A stretch of DNA of 64,000 nucleotides, taken from Streptomyces sp. DT2A-34 (GTDB taxonomy: Bacteria > Actinomycetota > Actinomycetes > Streptomycetales > Streptomycetaceae). This document shows positions 17,251 to 26,679 of the stretch, one piece after another; position 1 is the stretch's first letter, and each line of letters starts with the position of its first letter. The translations under genes were made by a program, and so were the position numbers. The stretch covers positions 124,001-188,000 of the forward strand of contig NZ_JASTWJ010000001.1 of the NCBI RefSeq assembly GCF_030499515.1. The letters are read 5' to 3'. Below the pieces are notes generated by a model. That model did not search any database and was not told the DNA's origin. It saw nothing but the letters and a program-made list of their open reading frames with translations.

Positions 17251-17580
17251 GGGCATGTGGAGCCGGGCGAGGACCCGTGGGCCGCGGTGGAGCGGGAGTG
17301 CCGGGAGGAGCTGGGTATCCCGGCCGTCGCTTCGGACGTCACGGGCGAGCACCCGCTCTTCCTCACCGTCACCCGAACCCGGGGACAGGGGGAACACACC
17401 GACGTCTCGCTCTGGTACGTCATCAGCGCGGACGCGGAAACCGTCCTCTCCTGGGACGAAGCGGAGTTCTCGGCGATCCGATGGCTGACTCCCGATCAGG
17501 TGCTCGCCGAGGCGCTCGACTCGATGGACCCCCATATGCACCGCTTCACCCGCAAGCTGGTGCAGGCCCGGGCTTCATGA
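17251..17580 (+). pseudogene. 3' half of the split Nudix hydrolase gene
   Basis: The frame resumes with GHVEPGEDPWAAVERECREE, which holds the Nudix box (G x5 E x7 REE), followed by TGEHPLFLTVTRTRG, DVSLWYVISADAE, IRWLTPDQVL and a stop at 17578. Joined to the reading that ends at 5056 (LWLPTG), it makes one continuous Nudix protein of about 200 residues. A GTG at 17257 could start translation, but the product would lack half the fold. The stop codon abuts that of the convergent DUF817 gene. Confidence 0.85.
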
Positions 17581-18390
17581 CCTCGGCGGTGTGCCGGTGC
17601 CCTCGGGCTCGGGGTGCGTTCGGGCGACCATGGCCGCCAGGACGAAGGTGACGCTGATCAGCAGGGACCAGGCGCCGAACTTCTCCACTCCCACGGGCTG
17701 CCAGCCATCGAGTTGGTACGGGTAGCGCCAGGCACCCAGGTAGGTGGCGAGGTTCTCCGCGACCCAGAGGAAGAAGCCGATCAGGACGAACGACAGCGCG
17801 AGCGGCATCCGTCGGCGTACACCACGCACCGTGTAGCGCACGGAGGTGCCCGCGTTGACGGCCAGGAGCAGTGCGGCCAGGAGCCAGCGGGCGTCGGGGA
17901 GCCAGTGGTGGCTGAAGAAGTTGGCGTAGATGGCCGCGGCGACGACGGCCGTCGAGCGCGGGCGGTAGCGGACCAGCTCCAGGTCGAAGAGGCGCCAGGC
18001 GCGGCAGACGTAGCTGCCGACAGCGGCGTAGAGGAAACCTCCGTACAGCGGCACGCCCGCGAACTTCAGTACGGCCGGTTCCGGATAGGTCCACGAGCCG
18101 AGGGACACCTTCACGACCTCGAAGGCCAGGCCGATGACGTGGCAGACGGCGATGACGACGACGTCCCGCCCGTTCTCCCAGCCGCGCAGCCAGAACAGCA
18201 GCGTCAGCAGCACCCCGTAGACGACGAGCAGGTCGTAGCGGGCCACGGGGAGGCCGGGCAGCAGGGTCGATGCCGCCACGCCGGACATCAGGGCGAAGGC
18301 GAAGGCGCAGGACCGTGTCTGTATCCACGCGAAGTCGAGCAGCTGGCGCAACGACGCGGCCAGCGGGCCTGTGATGCTTGTGGTGACCAT
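17575..18390 (-). CDS. DUF817 integral membrane protein
   Basis: This 271-residue protein of the DUF817 family has about eight hydrophobic segments. Typical family stretches are DLLVVYGVLLTLLFWLRGWE, VCHVIGLAFEVVKVSLGSW, PLYGGFLYAAVGSYVCRAW and GFFLWVAENLATYLGAWRYP. The conserved polar residues inside the membrane (Glu, Lys, His) hint at a channel or enzyme, but the function is unknown. The ATG at 18390 is preceded by a sparse ribosome site. It is convergent with the Nudix remnant, with stop codons touching, and divergent from the GNAT gene. Confidence 0.87.
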   Translation of the reverse strand: MVTTSITGPLAASLRQLLDFAWIQTRSCAFAFALMSGVAASTLLPGLPVARYDLLVVYGVLLTLLFWLRGWENGRDVVVIAVCHVIGLAFEVVKVSLGSWTYPEPAVLKFAGVPLYGGFLYAAVGSYVCRAWRLFDLELVRYRPRSTAVVAAAIYANFFSHHWLPDARWLLAALLLAVNAGTSVRYTVRGVRRRMPLALSFVLIGFFLWVAENLATYLGAWRYPYQLDGWQPVGVEKFGAWSLLISVTFVLAAMVARTHPEPEGTGTPPRS

Positions 18391-18506
18391 GATCCGAAAG
18401 ACGAGCCTGTGGCTTCCTCGGTTGCCGCGCGGCGGGGAAGACGCGGAAGAGGTGCGCCGCCGAAAATGCGTTGCGGCTGCGCTCCCCTCCCCCGGACCCT
18501 GAGCCC

Positions 18507-19433
18507 ATGTCCTACCTTCTTCGTCCCGCCGGCCTCACCGACGCGACCGCCATCACCGAACTGCTCAACGAGGTCGACCGGATCGAGATCGGCCGGCCCG
18601 AGACCGACCTGCATGCCGTCGAGGCCGACCTGAAGCGGCCCGACATCCATCTGGAGCGCGACTCCTGGCTGGCGTTCCACGGTGACCGGCTGGTGGCGTA
18701 CGGCCTGCTGTGGGACGACTCGGGGGGTGAGCGCGTCGACATCGACCACTACGTGCTGCCCGAGCACCAGCAGGCCGGGGAGCTGATTCTGGAGCCGATG
18801 CAGGCCCGGGCTCTGGACAAGGCACGCGAGAACGGTGCGGACAGGGCAGTGGTCCATCTGCACCTCAACACGGAGCCCACGCTCGACACGGGGCTGATCG
18901 AGAAGCGGGGCTGGTACGTCGTACGGCGCTATCACGTGCTGCAACGGTCGCTGGACGCGGCCGCGGACCTCATGCCGGAGATACCGTCCGGCGTACGGCT
19001 GCGGTCGTGCGCCGACGAGGCGGACCGTGCGCGTGTCCACGCGCTGTATCAGTCGAGCTTCGCCGAGCACTTCGACTTCCAGCCGCGTACCTACGACCAG
19101 TGGCTGGGCGACGTCGACGCCGACACGCTCGACTGGTCCCTGGTGTGGATCGTCGGTACCGGGGAGCCGGGGGACGCCGGGTTCCTCCTCGCCCGCGACG
19201 ACCGGGAGGCGATGGGCTGGATCCGGAGCATCGGTGTGGTGCGAGAAGCCCGCGGTCTGGGTCTGGGTGGCCTGATGCTGCGCAACGCGTTCGCCGCCTT
19301 CGCCGCGCGCGGGCGGGAGACGGTGGGGCTCGGCGTGGACACCGCCAACACCACGGGGGCTCCCGCTCTGTACGCCCGCCACGGCATGGCCGTCCATTAC
19401 GCCGTGGACACGTGGGAGGCGGTCCTGAAGTGA
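18507..19433 (+). CDS. GNAT-family N-acetyltransferase (two GNAT domains)
   Basis: This 308-residue protein carries a tandem GNAT fold, as in mycothiol-synthase-like enzymes. The N-terminal half (about residues 5-150) lacks a clear acetyl-CoA loop. The C-terminal half has the full signature, IRSIGVVREARGLGLGGLML (motif A, R-x2-G-x-G-GL), and VDTANTTGAPALYARHGM near residue 290. The acceptor substrate is unknown. The frame opens 12 codons upstream, but ATG 18507 begins at the homologous MSYLLRPAGLTDA. It is divergent from the DUF817 gene. Confidence 0.87.
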   Translation: MSYLLRPAGLTDATAITELLNEVDRIEIGRPETDLHAVEADLKRPDIHLERDSWLAFHGDRLVAYGLLWDDSGGERVDIDHYVLPEHQQAGELILEPMQARALDKARENGADRAVVHLHLNTEPTLDTGLIEKRGWYVVRRYHVLQRSLDAAADLMPEIPSGVRLRSCADEADRARVHALYQSSFAEHFDFQPRTYDQWLGDVDADTLDWSLVWIVGTGEPGDAGFLLARDDREAMGWIRSIGVVREARGLGLGGLMLRNAFAAFAARGRETVGLGVDTANTTGAPALYARHGMAVHYAVDTWEAVLK

Positions 19434-19448
19434 CCAGGGCCCGCGCCG

Positions 19449-19684
19449 TCACGCGCCGGTGAGGGCGCGGGCGGACCGTCCCTCATGGCACAGGGCCGCA
19501 CCCGTGACCAGCGCACCCAGCCCCTCCCACAGGCCCACGCCGAGGAACCCGGACGGGGCGCGGCCGCTGATCACGGCGAGTGTGAAGACCGCGCGGGCCA
19601 GCAGGCGGAAGGGGACCACACGCCGGCGAGGACGCCGAACACGGCCATGGTCCAGCCGGACAGGGAGCGGGGCAGGAGTCGCAC
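19449..19684 (-). pseudogene. Frameshifted small membrane protein
   Basis: GTG 19684 has a strong GGAGG site 6 bases upstream and reads MRLLPRSLSGWTMAVFGVLA, but this frame stops after 37 codons. One base earlier or later the sequence continues as VPFRLLARAVFTLAVISG, RAPSGFLGVGLWEGLGALVT and GAALCHEGRSARALTGA to a stop at 19449. The two pieces join naturally as one protein of about 78 residues with two hydrophobic segments if one base is restored near 19620. A recent inactivation or a sequencing error is likely. Confidence 0.55.
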
Positions 19685-19782
19685 GAAGTCCTCCGCAGGC
19701 CAGGGGAGTTGAGCCTGAGGTACCCCTGCATAGCGTGCCGGCCCCGGCGCGGAGAGCACCGAGGCCGGCCGGGAGCGTGCGG

Positions 19783-20049
<267 letters not shown>

Positions 20050-20192
20050 TCATGTTACTTGTGGTAGGGGGAAATCGCGGCTCCGCAACCGCCCCCGTCA
20101 CCGCCAGCCGGAAAACGCTTGGACTGCGCGGCAGCCGTCGCGGGACACTACGTACTCAACCAATGACTCCACGTAATCATCACAGGGGTGGG

Positions 20193-22007
20193 ATGGGTAC
20201 GCCTGAATCGCGCAGGGTCCTGCCGGGCAAACGCTCGGTGCTCCTCGCACTTCGTTACTACGGACGGGAATTGGCCCGTCTACGGTGGATGACGGTCCCG
20301 GCGATGCTGCTGTCGGCACTCGGCAACATCGGGATCAACTACATCGCGCCGCTGATCGTCGCCAAGCTCGTCGGCGACATCGCGGGCGACACGGACGTCA
20401 CCCTCAACTCGACGCTGCCATACGTCCTCGGTTTCGTCGGTGTGCTGCTGTTCGCCGAGGCGTTGTGGCGCGTCGCTCTGCACTGCCTGAACCGCCTGGA
20501 CGCCCTGGGTATCGAGCACCTGTACGTGATCGGGATGGACGAGCTGTTCGCCAAGGACGCCGCGTTCTTCCACGACAACTTCGCCGGGTCGTTGACCAAG
20601 CGCGTGCTGAGCTTCGCCTCCCGTTTCGAGCAGTTCGTCGACACGCTGACGTTCCAGATCGTGGGCAGTTTCGTGCCGCTGGTGTTCGGGGCGGTGGTGC
20701 TGTGGCGCTACGAACCGCTGCTCGTCGTAGGGCTGTTGACGATGATCGCGGTGACGGCGCTGTGTGTGGTGCCCCTCATCCGGCGCCGTCAGGCGCTGGT
20801 GGACGAGCGTGAGGAGGCGATCGCCCGGGTTTCGGGCCATGTCGCCGACAGCCTGATGAACATGGACACGGTGCGGGCGTTCGCCGCCGAGGGGCGCGAG
20901 GCCGCCGAGCACCGCTCGCGGGTGGCGGTGTCGCGGGCGCTCACCCTGCGGTCGTGGGACTACGGCAATCTGCGCATCGACACGCTGGTCGCACCGATGT
21001 CGGTGCTGACCAACGCGCTGGGGCTGCTGCTCGCGGTCACGCTCGGTGGGGGCGCGCACGGGGTGGAGGCGGTCGTGGTCGCCTTCACCTACTACAGCAA
21101 CGCGACGCGGATCATGTTCGAGTTCAATCAGATCTACCGTCGGCTGGAGAGCTCGATGACGGAGGCCGCGCAGTTCACCGAACTGCTGCTGACACCGCCG
21201 ACCGTGCTCGACCCGCCGTCGCCCGAGCCGCTGTTGCCCGGGGCCGCCGACGTCCGCTTCGAGCAGGTGACCTTCGCGCACTCCGGCGGTCGGTCACTGT
21301 TCGAGGGCCTCGATCTGGCCGTGCCCGCCGGGGCGAAGGTCGGCCTCGTGGGCCGGTCCGGCGGCGGCAAGACCACGCTCACCCGGCTGCTGTTACGGAT
21401 GACGGACATCGACGGCGGCCGGATCCTGATCGGCGGTCAGGACATCAGCCGGATGCGTCAGGCCGACCTGCGCGGCCTGATCGCCTATGTGCCGCAGGAC
21501 CCGGCGATGTTCCACCGCACCCTGCGGGAGAACATCGCGTTCGCCCGGCCGGACGCCACCGACGCCGAGATCCGACGCGCGGCCGAGGCGGCACACGTCA
21601 CGGAGTTCGCCGACGCGCTGCCGAACGGCTTCGACACCATGGTGGGCGAGCGTGGCGTCAAACTGTCCGGCGGTCAGCGCCAGCGGGTCGCCCTCGCCCG
21701 GGCGATCCTGCGCGACGCGCCGATCCTGCTGCTCGACGAGGCGACCAGCGCTCTGGACTCCGAGAGCGAGATCCTCGTCCAGGAGGCGCTGTGGCGGCTG
21801 ATGGACGGGCGGACGGCGCTCGTCGTGGCGCACCGGCTGAGCACGGTCGCCACCATGGACCGACTCGTCGTCCTCGACCACGGGCGGATCGTCGAGCAGG
21901 GCAGCCACCACGAACTGCTCGCGGCGCAGGGCGCCTACGCCAAGCTCTGGGAGCACCAGTCGGGCGGCTTCCTCGACGACGACCCTGCGCGGGCCGAGTT
22001 GCCGTGA
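20193..22007 (+). CDS. ABC exporter, fused membrane and ATPase domains
   Basis: This 604-residue half-transporter has a six-helix type IV membrane domain at about residues 10-330 (NYIAPLIVAKLVGDIAG, VGSFVPLVFGAVVLW, LGLLLAVTLGGGAHG). An ATPase domain follows at about 350-595. Walker A is GLVGRSGGGKTTLTRLL, the Q-loop AYVPQDPAMFHRTL, the signature KLSGGQRQRVALARAI, Walker B ILLLDEATSALDS and the switch His VVAHRLST. It probably exports a lipid, peptide or drug as a dimer. ATG 20163 is an alternative start; GGGGTG favours 20193. A rare TTA codon (21393-21395) sits just after Walker A, so translation should depend on the bldA tRNA. It ends at a terminator shared with the convergent TPR gene. Confidence 0.9.
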   Translation: MGTPESRRVLPGKRSVLLALRYYGRELARLRWMTVPAMLLSALGNIGINYIAPLIVAKLVGDIAGDTDVTLNSTLPYVLGFVGVLLFAEALWRVALHCLNRLDALGIEHLYVIGMDELFAKDAAFFHDNFAGSLTKRVLSFASRFEQFVDTLTFQIVGSFVPLVFGAVVLWRYEPLLVVGLLTMIAVTALCVVPLIRRRQALVDEREEAIARVSGHVADSLMNMDTVRAFAAEGREAAEHRSRVAVSRALTLRSWDYGNLRIDTLVAPMSVLTNALGLLLAVTLGGGAHGVEAVVVAFTYYSNATRIMFEFNQIYRRLESSMTEAAQFTELLLTPPTVLDPPSPEPLLPGAADVRFEQVTFAHSGGRSLFEGLDLAVPAGAKVGLVGRSGGGKTTLTRLLLRMTDIDGGRILIGGQDISRMRQADLRGLIAYVPQDPAMFHRTLRENIAFARPDATDAEIRRAAEAAHVTEFADALPNGFDTMVGERGVKLSGGQRQRVALARAILRDAPILLLDEATSALDSESEILVQEALWRLMDGRTALVVAHRLSTVATMDRLVVLDHGRIVEQGSHHELLAAQGAYAKLWEHQSGGFLDDDPARAELP

Positions 22008-22024
22008 GCCGGAGACTGGTCCGG

Positions 22025-22050
22025 GCGGGCGCGGCGGCCACCGCGCCCGC
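22025..22050. terminator. Bidirectional hairpin between convergent genes
   Basis: Perfect 10-bp arms GCGGGCGCGG and CCGCGCCCGC with a six-base loop lie between the ABC exporter stop and the TPR gene stop. They could terminate both transcripts. Confidence 0.65.
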
Positions 22051-22057
22051 GGGGGCC

Positions 22058-23740
22058 TCAGTCGGCGCAGCAACCGTCCTCGATGGTGTCTCGGCCGGTG
22101 GTGTCGAGTCGGCAGAAGCAGGACGCCTCGATCGGTACGTCCGCCATCGCGGCCGCGAGACGCAACTGCTGGGCCACCATCTGTGCCTGCGCGGTCCTGC
22201 CCAGGCGCGTCAGGCACTCGTGGAGGCCGTGCAGGGACCAGACGTTGCCGGGATGCTGCAGGGCGCGCGGGAGCGTGCCGTCGAGGCCGAGGTCGGCCCG
22301 GTAGACCGCCTCGGCCTCCTCCACACGCCCCTGTTCGAGGAGGAGGGCGCCGTAGGCGTGCCGGGTGGGCTGCATCCAGCCCCACGGTTCGTCGTAGGGG
22401 AGGTTGTCGTCCAGTTCGATGGAGTGTTCCAGGGCGGCGAAGGCGGCGTCGAAGTCGCCCTTGCGGTACTCCAGTTCGCCGTCGAGCATCGCCGAGGCGA
22501 TCGTGAGGATGTCGGCGCAGGTGTTGTTGAAGAGCATGCGGGTCTCGGGGACACGGGCGACGGCCTCGTGGAAGAGCCGGCGTTCCGCCTCGGCCTGCGG
22601 GACGCGGTGGGTCGAGGAGTACGCGACGCCGCGGGCGTAGTGGAGCATCGCGGTTGTCACGCAGTACAGCTCGGGGTCGGCGGGCAGGGGCAGTTCCAGG
22701 ATGTCGTCCCAGCGGCCGAAGCGGATCAGGGCGTGGACCCGCATGGCGAGGAAGCCCTCCAGCCAGTCGGCCATGGGCGGGCTCGGCACGCGCAGCAGGT
22801 CCGTCGGGATGGATGCTTCGAGCTCCGCGACGGTCCGGAGGGCGACCTCGCACTGGCCGAGGAACATCGCGCCGTAGATCTTGAAGTGGTAGTTGTGCGT
22901 GCGGTACAGGGTGTAGAAGTTCATCGCCCCGGCTCGGGAGCGGTACTTCTCGTCGGCCTCGATGGCCGCGGTGTTGTCGGAGACGACCCGCCGGTAGTCG
23001 CCGCACAGCACCTCCAGGTGCGAGGGCATGTGCAGCAGATGCCCGGCGTCGGGCATGAGGCCGCGCAGCCGGTCCGCGACGCGGAGGGCCGCCTCGGGGG
23101 TCGGGGACATCTCCATCAGGTGGATGTACATGTGGACCACGCCGGGGTGGTCGCGTCCCGCGTCGGTGGCGAGGGCACGGTCGAGGGCGGCCTTGGCATC
23201 GAGCGTGCGCGCGCCCACGGCCGGTGCGCCGGTCCTCAGGTCCCACAGCTGCCAGGGGGTGAGGTTCATCAGGGCGTCGGCGTACAGGGTGGCGACGTCC
23301 GGGTCGCCGGGGGCGAGTTCGTAGGCCGCGCGCATGCTGTCGGCGTAGGGAGCGTTCCAGACGGAGCAGTCCGCCACGGCCTTCGCCTGCGGGTAGCGGG
23401 CGCGCAGTGCGCCGATCAGGGCCTGTTCGACGGGGGTGGCGGTGTCCGCTTTCGCATGGGCCAGTTCCACGGCGGCGTGGGTGCGGTCGACGGTGCGGGC
23501 CAGGTCCCGGTCGTCGAAGAACTCCCAGGGTTTGTTGTAGTTCGGGCCGAGCGCGTAGGCGATGCCCCAGTGGGCCATGGCGCAGTCGGGGTCGGCCGCG
23601 GCCGCGGCCTCGAAGCAGGCGACGGCCTCCTCGTGGTGGAAGGCGTACGTCCACCTCAGGCCGCGGTCGAACCAGAGCTGGGCCTGGGCTGAGGACGTGG
23701 TCACGGGTCGGGTGTAGGTGCCGAGGTCGTAGTACTCCAT
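22058..23740 (-). CDS. Tetratricopeptide-repeat protein
   Basis: This 560-residue cytoplasmic protein is built of helical repeats. Recognisable TPR units include WTYAFHHEEAVACFEAAAAA, PDCAMAHWGIAYALGPNYNK, GDFDAAFAALEHSIELDD and QGRVEEAEAVYRADLGLDG. No catalytic domain is seen, and it ends in a Cys-Cys pair (EDGCCAD). Similar proteins occur across Proteobacteria and actinobacteria without known function; a scaffolding role is inferred. The open frame runs far upstream (to 26971), but that part is antisense shadow of a phosphatase gene. The ATG at 23740 has AGGAG 8 bases before it. Confidence 0.87.
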   Translation of the reverse strand: MEYYDLGTYTRPVTTSSAQAQLWFDRGLRWTYAFHHEEAVACFEAAAAADPDCAMAHWGIAYALGPNYNKPWEFFDDRDLARTVDRTHAAVELAHAKADTATPVEQALIGALRARYPQAKAVADCSVWNAPYADSMRAAYELAPGDPDVATLYADALMNLTPWQLWDLRTGAPAVGARTLDAKAALDRALATDAGRDHPGVVHMYIHLMEMSPTPEAALRVADRLRGLMPDAGHLLHMPSHLEVLCGDYRRVVSDNTAAIEADEKYRSRAGAMNFYTLYRTHNYHFKIYGAMFLGQCEVALRTVAELEASIPTDLLRVPSPPMADWLEGFLAMRVHALIRFGRWDDILELPLPADPELYCVTTAMLHYARGVAYSSTHRVPQAEAERRLFHEAVARVPETRMLFNNTCADILTIASAMLDGELEYRKGDFDAAFAALEHSIELDDNLPYDEPWGWMQPTRHAYGALLLEQGRVEEAEAVYRADLGLDGTLPRALQHPGNVWSLHGLHECLTRLGRTAQAQMVAQQLRLAAAMADVPIEASCFCRLDTTGRDTIEDGCCAD

Positions 23741-23989
23741 CGTCTGTCTCCTGCCTGTGCTGCGCCCGCCAGGTTGTTCCCGGGCCGGGTCCCGCTCCGA
23801 CAACGGGTGGGCGTGATGCCCGGTTGCGGGGTCGGGCATGTCCGGGGGTGCCCTGCCCGGCAGCTGCGGCGAGGCCCGGTCGGACAGACCGCACAGCCCC
23901 GCTTGCTCCGCCCAGGTGCGGGCAGGGTGCGTCGTGGCGCATTCTTGCTGTGTCGCGCGCGTGATGGGCGTACGGACGAGGTAGGGCCG

Positions 23990-26515
23990 ATGACTGGGAG
24001 CGCCGAGGGCGCAGAGCGGACGCCCGGCAGGCTGGCGGCGCTGCTGATCGATGCCTCGGCGGAGGCGATCAGCGCGGCCGGTGGCCACGCGGGTGGGGTC
24101 TACCTGCGCTCCGGCACGCCCGGACTGCTTCGTCTGGCGGTGCTGGAGGGGCTGCCGGGGCCGCTGTTCCGGCCGTGGTGGCGGCTGCATGCGGACCGGC
24201 CGTTTCCCGTCGCGGACGCCTATCGGCTCGGCCTGGAGGTGGTGCTGCCGAACGCCACGGAGACGATGCGCCGCTATCCGCAGTTCGCGGCCGGTCTGCC
24301 GTTCCAGTTCGGGTCCCTGCATGTCCCCGTGGCGGGCAGGTCGGCCGTGTACGGGGTGCTGACCGTGCTGCGGCCCTCGGCGGCGGACGCCACGGAGCTG
24401 CTGCCCGCGCGCGAGCGCATGGCCCAGGTGGCCGAGGAGCTGGGGTCGGCGCTGGGGGCCCTGGAGGACGGGGACGCGTCGGCGGTGTCCTGGGACGGCG
24501 GGCCGCTGTGTGTCCGGCCGCCGTCCGGCCGTCCGCCCACGGGGCGCGTCGGACGGTTCGCCTGGGATCCGGCGACGGGCCTCGTGACGGCGGACGAGCG
24601 GCTGAACGTCGTACTGGACGCGACCGCGGGGGAAGCCGACGGCACCGGGGAGGCGTTCGCGGAGGCCGTCGCACCAGGGGATGCGGAGCGGATTCTGGCG
24701 GCGCTGCGGGAGGCGGCGGGTGGCCGGCCGCCGGCCCTGCCGCTGTATGTGCGTGCGCCGGACGGTGCGCTGCGGCTGGTCGAGGTCTGGGGGCCGCACG
24801 ACGACTCGGCGCCGTTCGGTGCGGCGACGGTACGGGGTGTCGTCCTCGACCCGGGGCCGGGCGCGGTGGCGGACGCGGCGGCCGATCTGCTGCCGGACGG
24901 TGTGTTCTGCCTGGACCGGGTGGGCACGGTCGTCTACGCGAATCCGCATGCGGCGCGGTTGCTGCGCCGGCCGCGCACCGAGTTGCTGGGCCGCACTCTG
25001 TGGGAGGGCGTGCCGTGGCTGAACCAGCCCGCCGTCGAGGATCATCTGCGCGGAGCCCTGCTGTCTCCGGAGCCGATGCACTTTCATGTCCGCAGACCGT
25101 CCGCCCATAGTCGTGAGCCCGCCGCCGACTCCGTCGAGGGCGACGTGCTCGCGATGTCCGTCTATCCCGGCCGGGATCTGCTGACGTGCACGCTGCGGCT
25201 GGGGCACCGCATGGCGGACGTCCCGGCCGGCCTCCCGGAAGCGCACGGTCCGCCGGAGCCGGCCGGTGCGCCTTCGCTCTCTCCCCTGTACCGCCCGATC
25301 GTCCTCGCCATCGCGCTGACGGAAGCGGTCACCGCCCGTCAGGTGTCGGCCGTGGTGATGCGGGAGCTGCTGCCCGCCTTCGGCGGCCGTCGGCTGGCCA
25401 TCTACCTGCTGCAGGAGCGGCATCTGTACCTGGCCTGGGAGACCGGCTTCCCCAAGGGGTTCCTCGCCCCGTTCGAGGGAGTGGGGCTGGACGAGCGACT
25501 GCCCGGCGTCGAGACGCTGACCAGTGGCCGCCCGCTGTTCTTCGACTCGATGCAGCAGCTCGCCGACGCCTATCCGGGCATCGCGCTGGACGCGACCGAG
25601 GGAGCCCGCGCCTTCCTTCCCCTGATCGCCTCCGGGCGTGCCGTCGGCTCGTGCATCCTCGGCTTCGACCGGCCGCGCAGCTTCAGCACCGAGGAACGCA
25701 CGGTGCTCACCGCCATGGCCGGGCTGATCGCGCACGCCATGGAGAAGGCACAGCGCTACGAGAGCGAGGCCGCGCTGGCCCGTGGGCTGCAGCAGGCGCT
25801 GCTCCCCCGGCGGCTGTCCCAGCACCCGCTGGTGGAGACCACCGGGCGGTATCTGCCGGGCACCCAGGGGATGGAGGTGGGCGGCGACTGGTACGACGTC
25901 GTCGCGGCCGGTGACGGTCTGGCCCTGGTGATCGGCGATGTGCAGGGGCATGGCGTGCAGGCGGCGGCCACCATGGGCCAGCTGCGCAGCGCCGTGCGGG
26001 CTTTCGCCCTCGGCGACCGGCCCCCCGACGAGGTCATGAGCGGCACCAACCGGCTGCTGATCGACCTCGACGCCGGTCTGTTCGCGAGCTGCTGCTACAT
26101 CCGGCTGGATCCCGCGACCGGCGTCGCCCAGGCGGCCGTGGCCGGGCACCTGCCGCCGCTGCTGCGCCGCCCCGACGGCCGTACGCATGTCGTCGACCTG
26201 CCCGGCGGGGTCGTGCTCGGCGTGGACCCGCAGGCCCAGTATCCGGTGGCGGAGCTGCGGATGGAGCCGGGTGCCGTACTGGCCCTGTACACGGACGGGC
26301 TGGTCGAGCGGCCCGGTGTCGACATCGACGACGGCATCAGCGCGCTGCGGGTGGCGCTGGCCAAGGCCGGTGCCCCTGGTGCCCGCCGGGGCGGCCGCTT
26401 GCTGGCGGGCGTGGCCGACCGGCTCACCGTGACGGCCCGGCACACGGCGGACCGCCCCGACGACATCGCGCTGCTGCTCGCCACGCGGCGGGCCACGCCA
26501 CCGCGTCGGAAATGA
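23990..26515 (+). CDS. SpoIIE-family (PP2C) serine phosphatase with PAS and GAF domains
   Basis: This 841-residue cytoplasmic regulator would dephosphorylate an anti-anti-sigma factor. An N-terminal GAF-like domain (about residues 10-155) is followed by a PAS-type domain (about 290-400; LLPDGVFCLDRVGTVVYANP), a second GAF domain (about 440-600; GGRRLAIYLLQERHLYLAWE) and the SpoIIE domain (about 615-835). The SpoIIE domain has LARGLQQALLPRR, MEVGGDWYDVV, VIGDVQGHGVQAAATMG, ALYTDGLVERP and the metal-binding DDIALLL. The start has GAGG upstream; the frame is open 72 codons earlier without homology. The next gene on the same strand is a second SpoIIE phosphatase. No membrane segment is present, so the GAF/PAS part must sense a cytosolic signal. 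Confidence 0.9.
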   Translation: MTGSAEGAERTPGRLAALLIDASAEAISAAGGHAGGVYLRSGTPGLLRLAVLEGLPGPLFRPWWRLHADRPFPVADAYRLGLEVVLPNATETMRRYPQFAAGLPFQFGSLHVPVAGRSAVYGVLTVLRPSAADATELLPARERMAQVAEELGSALGALEDGDASAVSWDGGPLCVRPPSGRPPTGRVGRFAWDPATGLVTADERLNVVLDATAGEADGTGEAFAEAVAPGDAERILAALREAAGGRPPALPLYVRAPDGALRLVEVWGPHDDSAPFGAATVRGVVLDPGPGAVADAAADLLPDGVFCLDRVGTVVYANPHAARLLRRPRTELLGRTLWEGVPWLNQPAVEDHLRGALLSPEPMHFHVRRPSAHSREPAADSVEGDVLAMSVYPGRDLLTCTLRLGHRMADVPAGLPEAHGPPEPAGAPSLSPLYRPIVLAIALTEAVTARQVSAVVMRELLPAFGGRRLAIYLLQERHLYLAWETGFPKGFLAPFEGVGLDERLPGVETLTSGRPLFFDSMQQLADAYPGIALDATEGARAFLPLIASGRAVGSCILGFDRPRSFSTEERTVLTAMAGLIAHAMEKAQRYESEAALARGLQQALLPRRLSQHPLVETTGRYLPGTQGMEVGGDWYDVVAAGDGLALVIGDVQGHGVQAAATMGQLRSAVRAFALGDRPPDEVMSGTNRLLIDLDAGLFASCCYIRLDPATGVAQAAVAGHLPPLLRRPDGRTHVVDLPGGVVLGVDPQAQYPVAELRMEPGAVLALYTDGLVERPGVDIDDGISALRVALAKAGAPGARRGGRLLAGVADRLTVTARHTADRPDDIALLLATRRATPPRRK

Positions 26516-26679
26516 GGGCGCGCGCCGACGACACCGGCTCCGTAACCCTGTTGCGGGGGCGGGAGTTGTCCGGATTCGCCCCCTCACTTCTGTGATCGTG
26601 ATGTGTGAGAGAAAGCAGGTCCTGTCACGGTCCGTGACGTCTCTCGCCTCCTGAGGCCGGGCAGTGTAGACATGGGCAC

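Noticed and set aside
17112..17651. A 179-codon plus-strand frame over the Nudix 3' half
   Set aside because: The Nudix motif is in a different frame; this one is a shadow.
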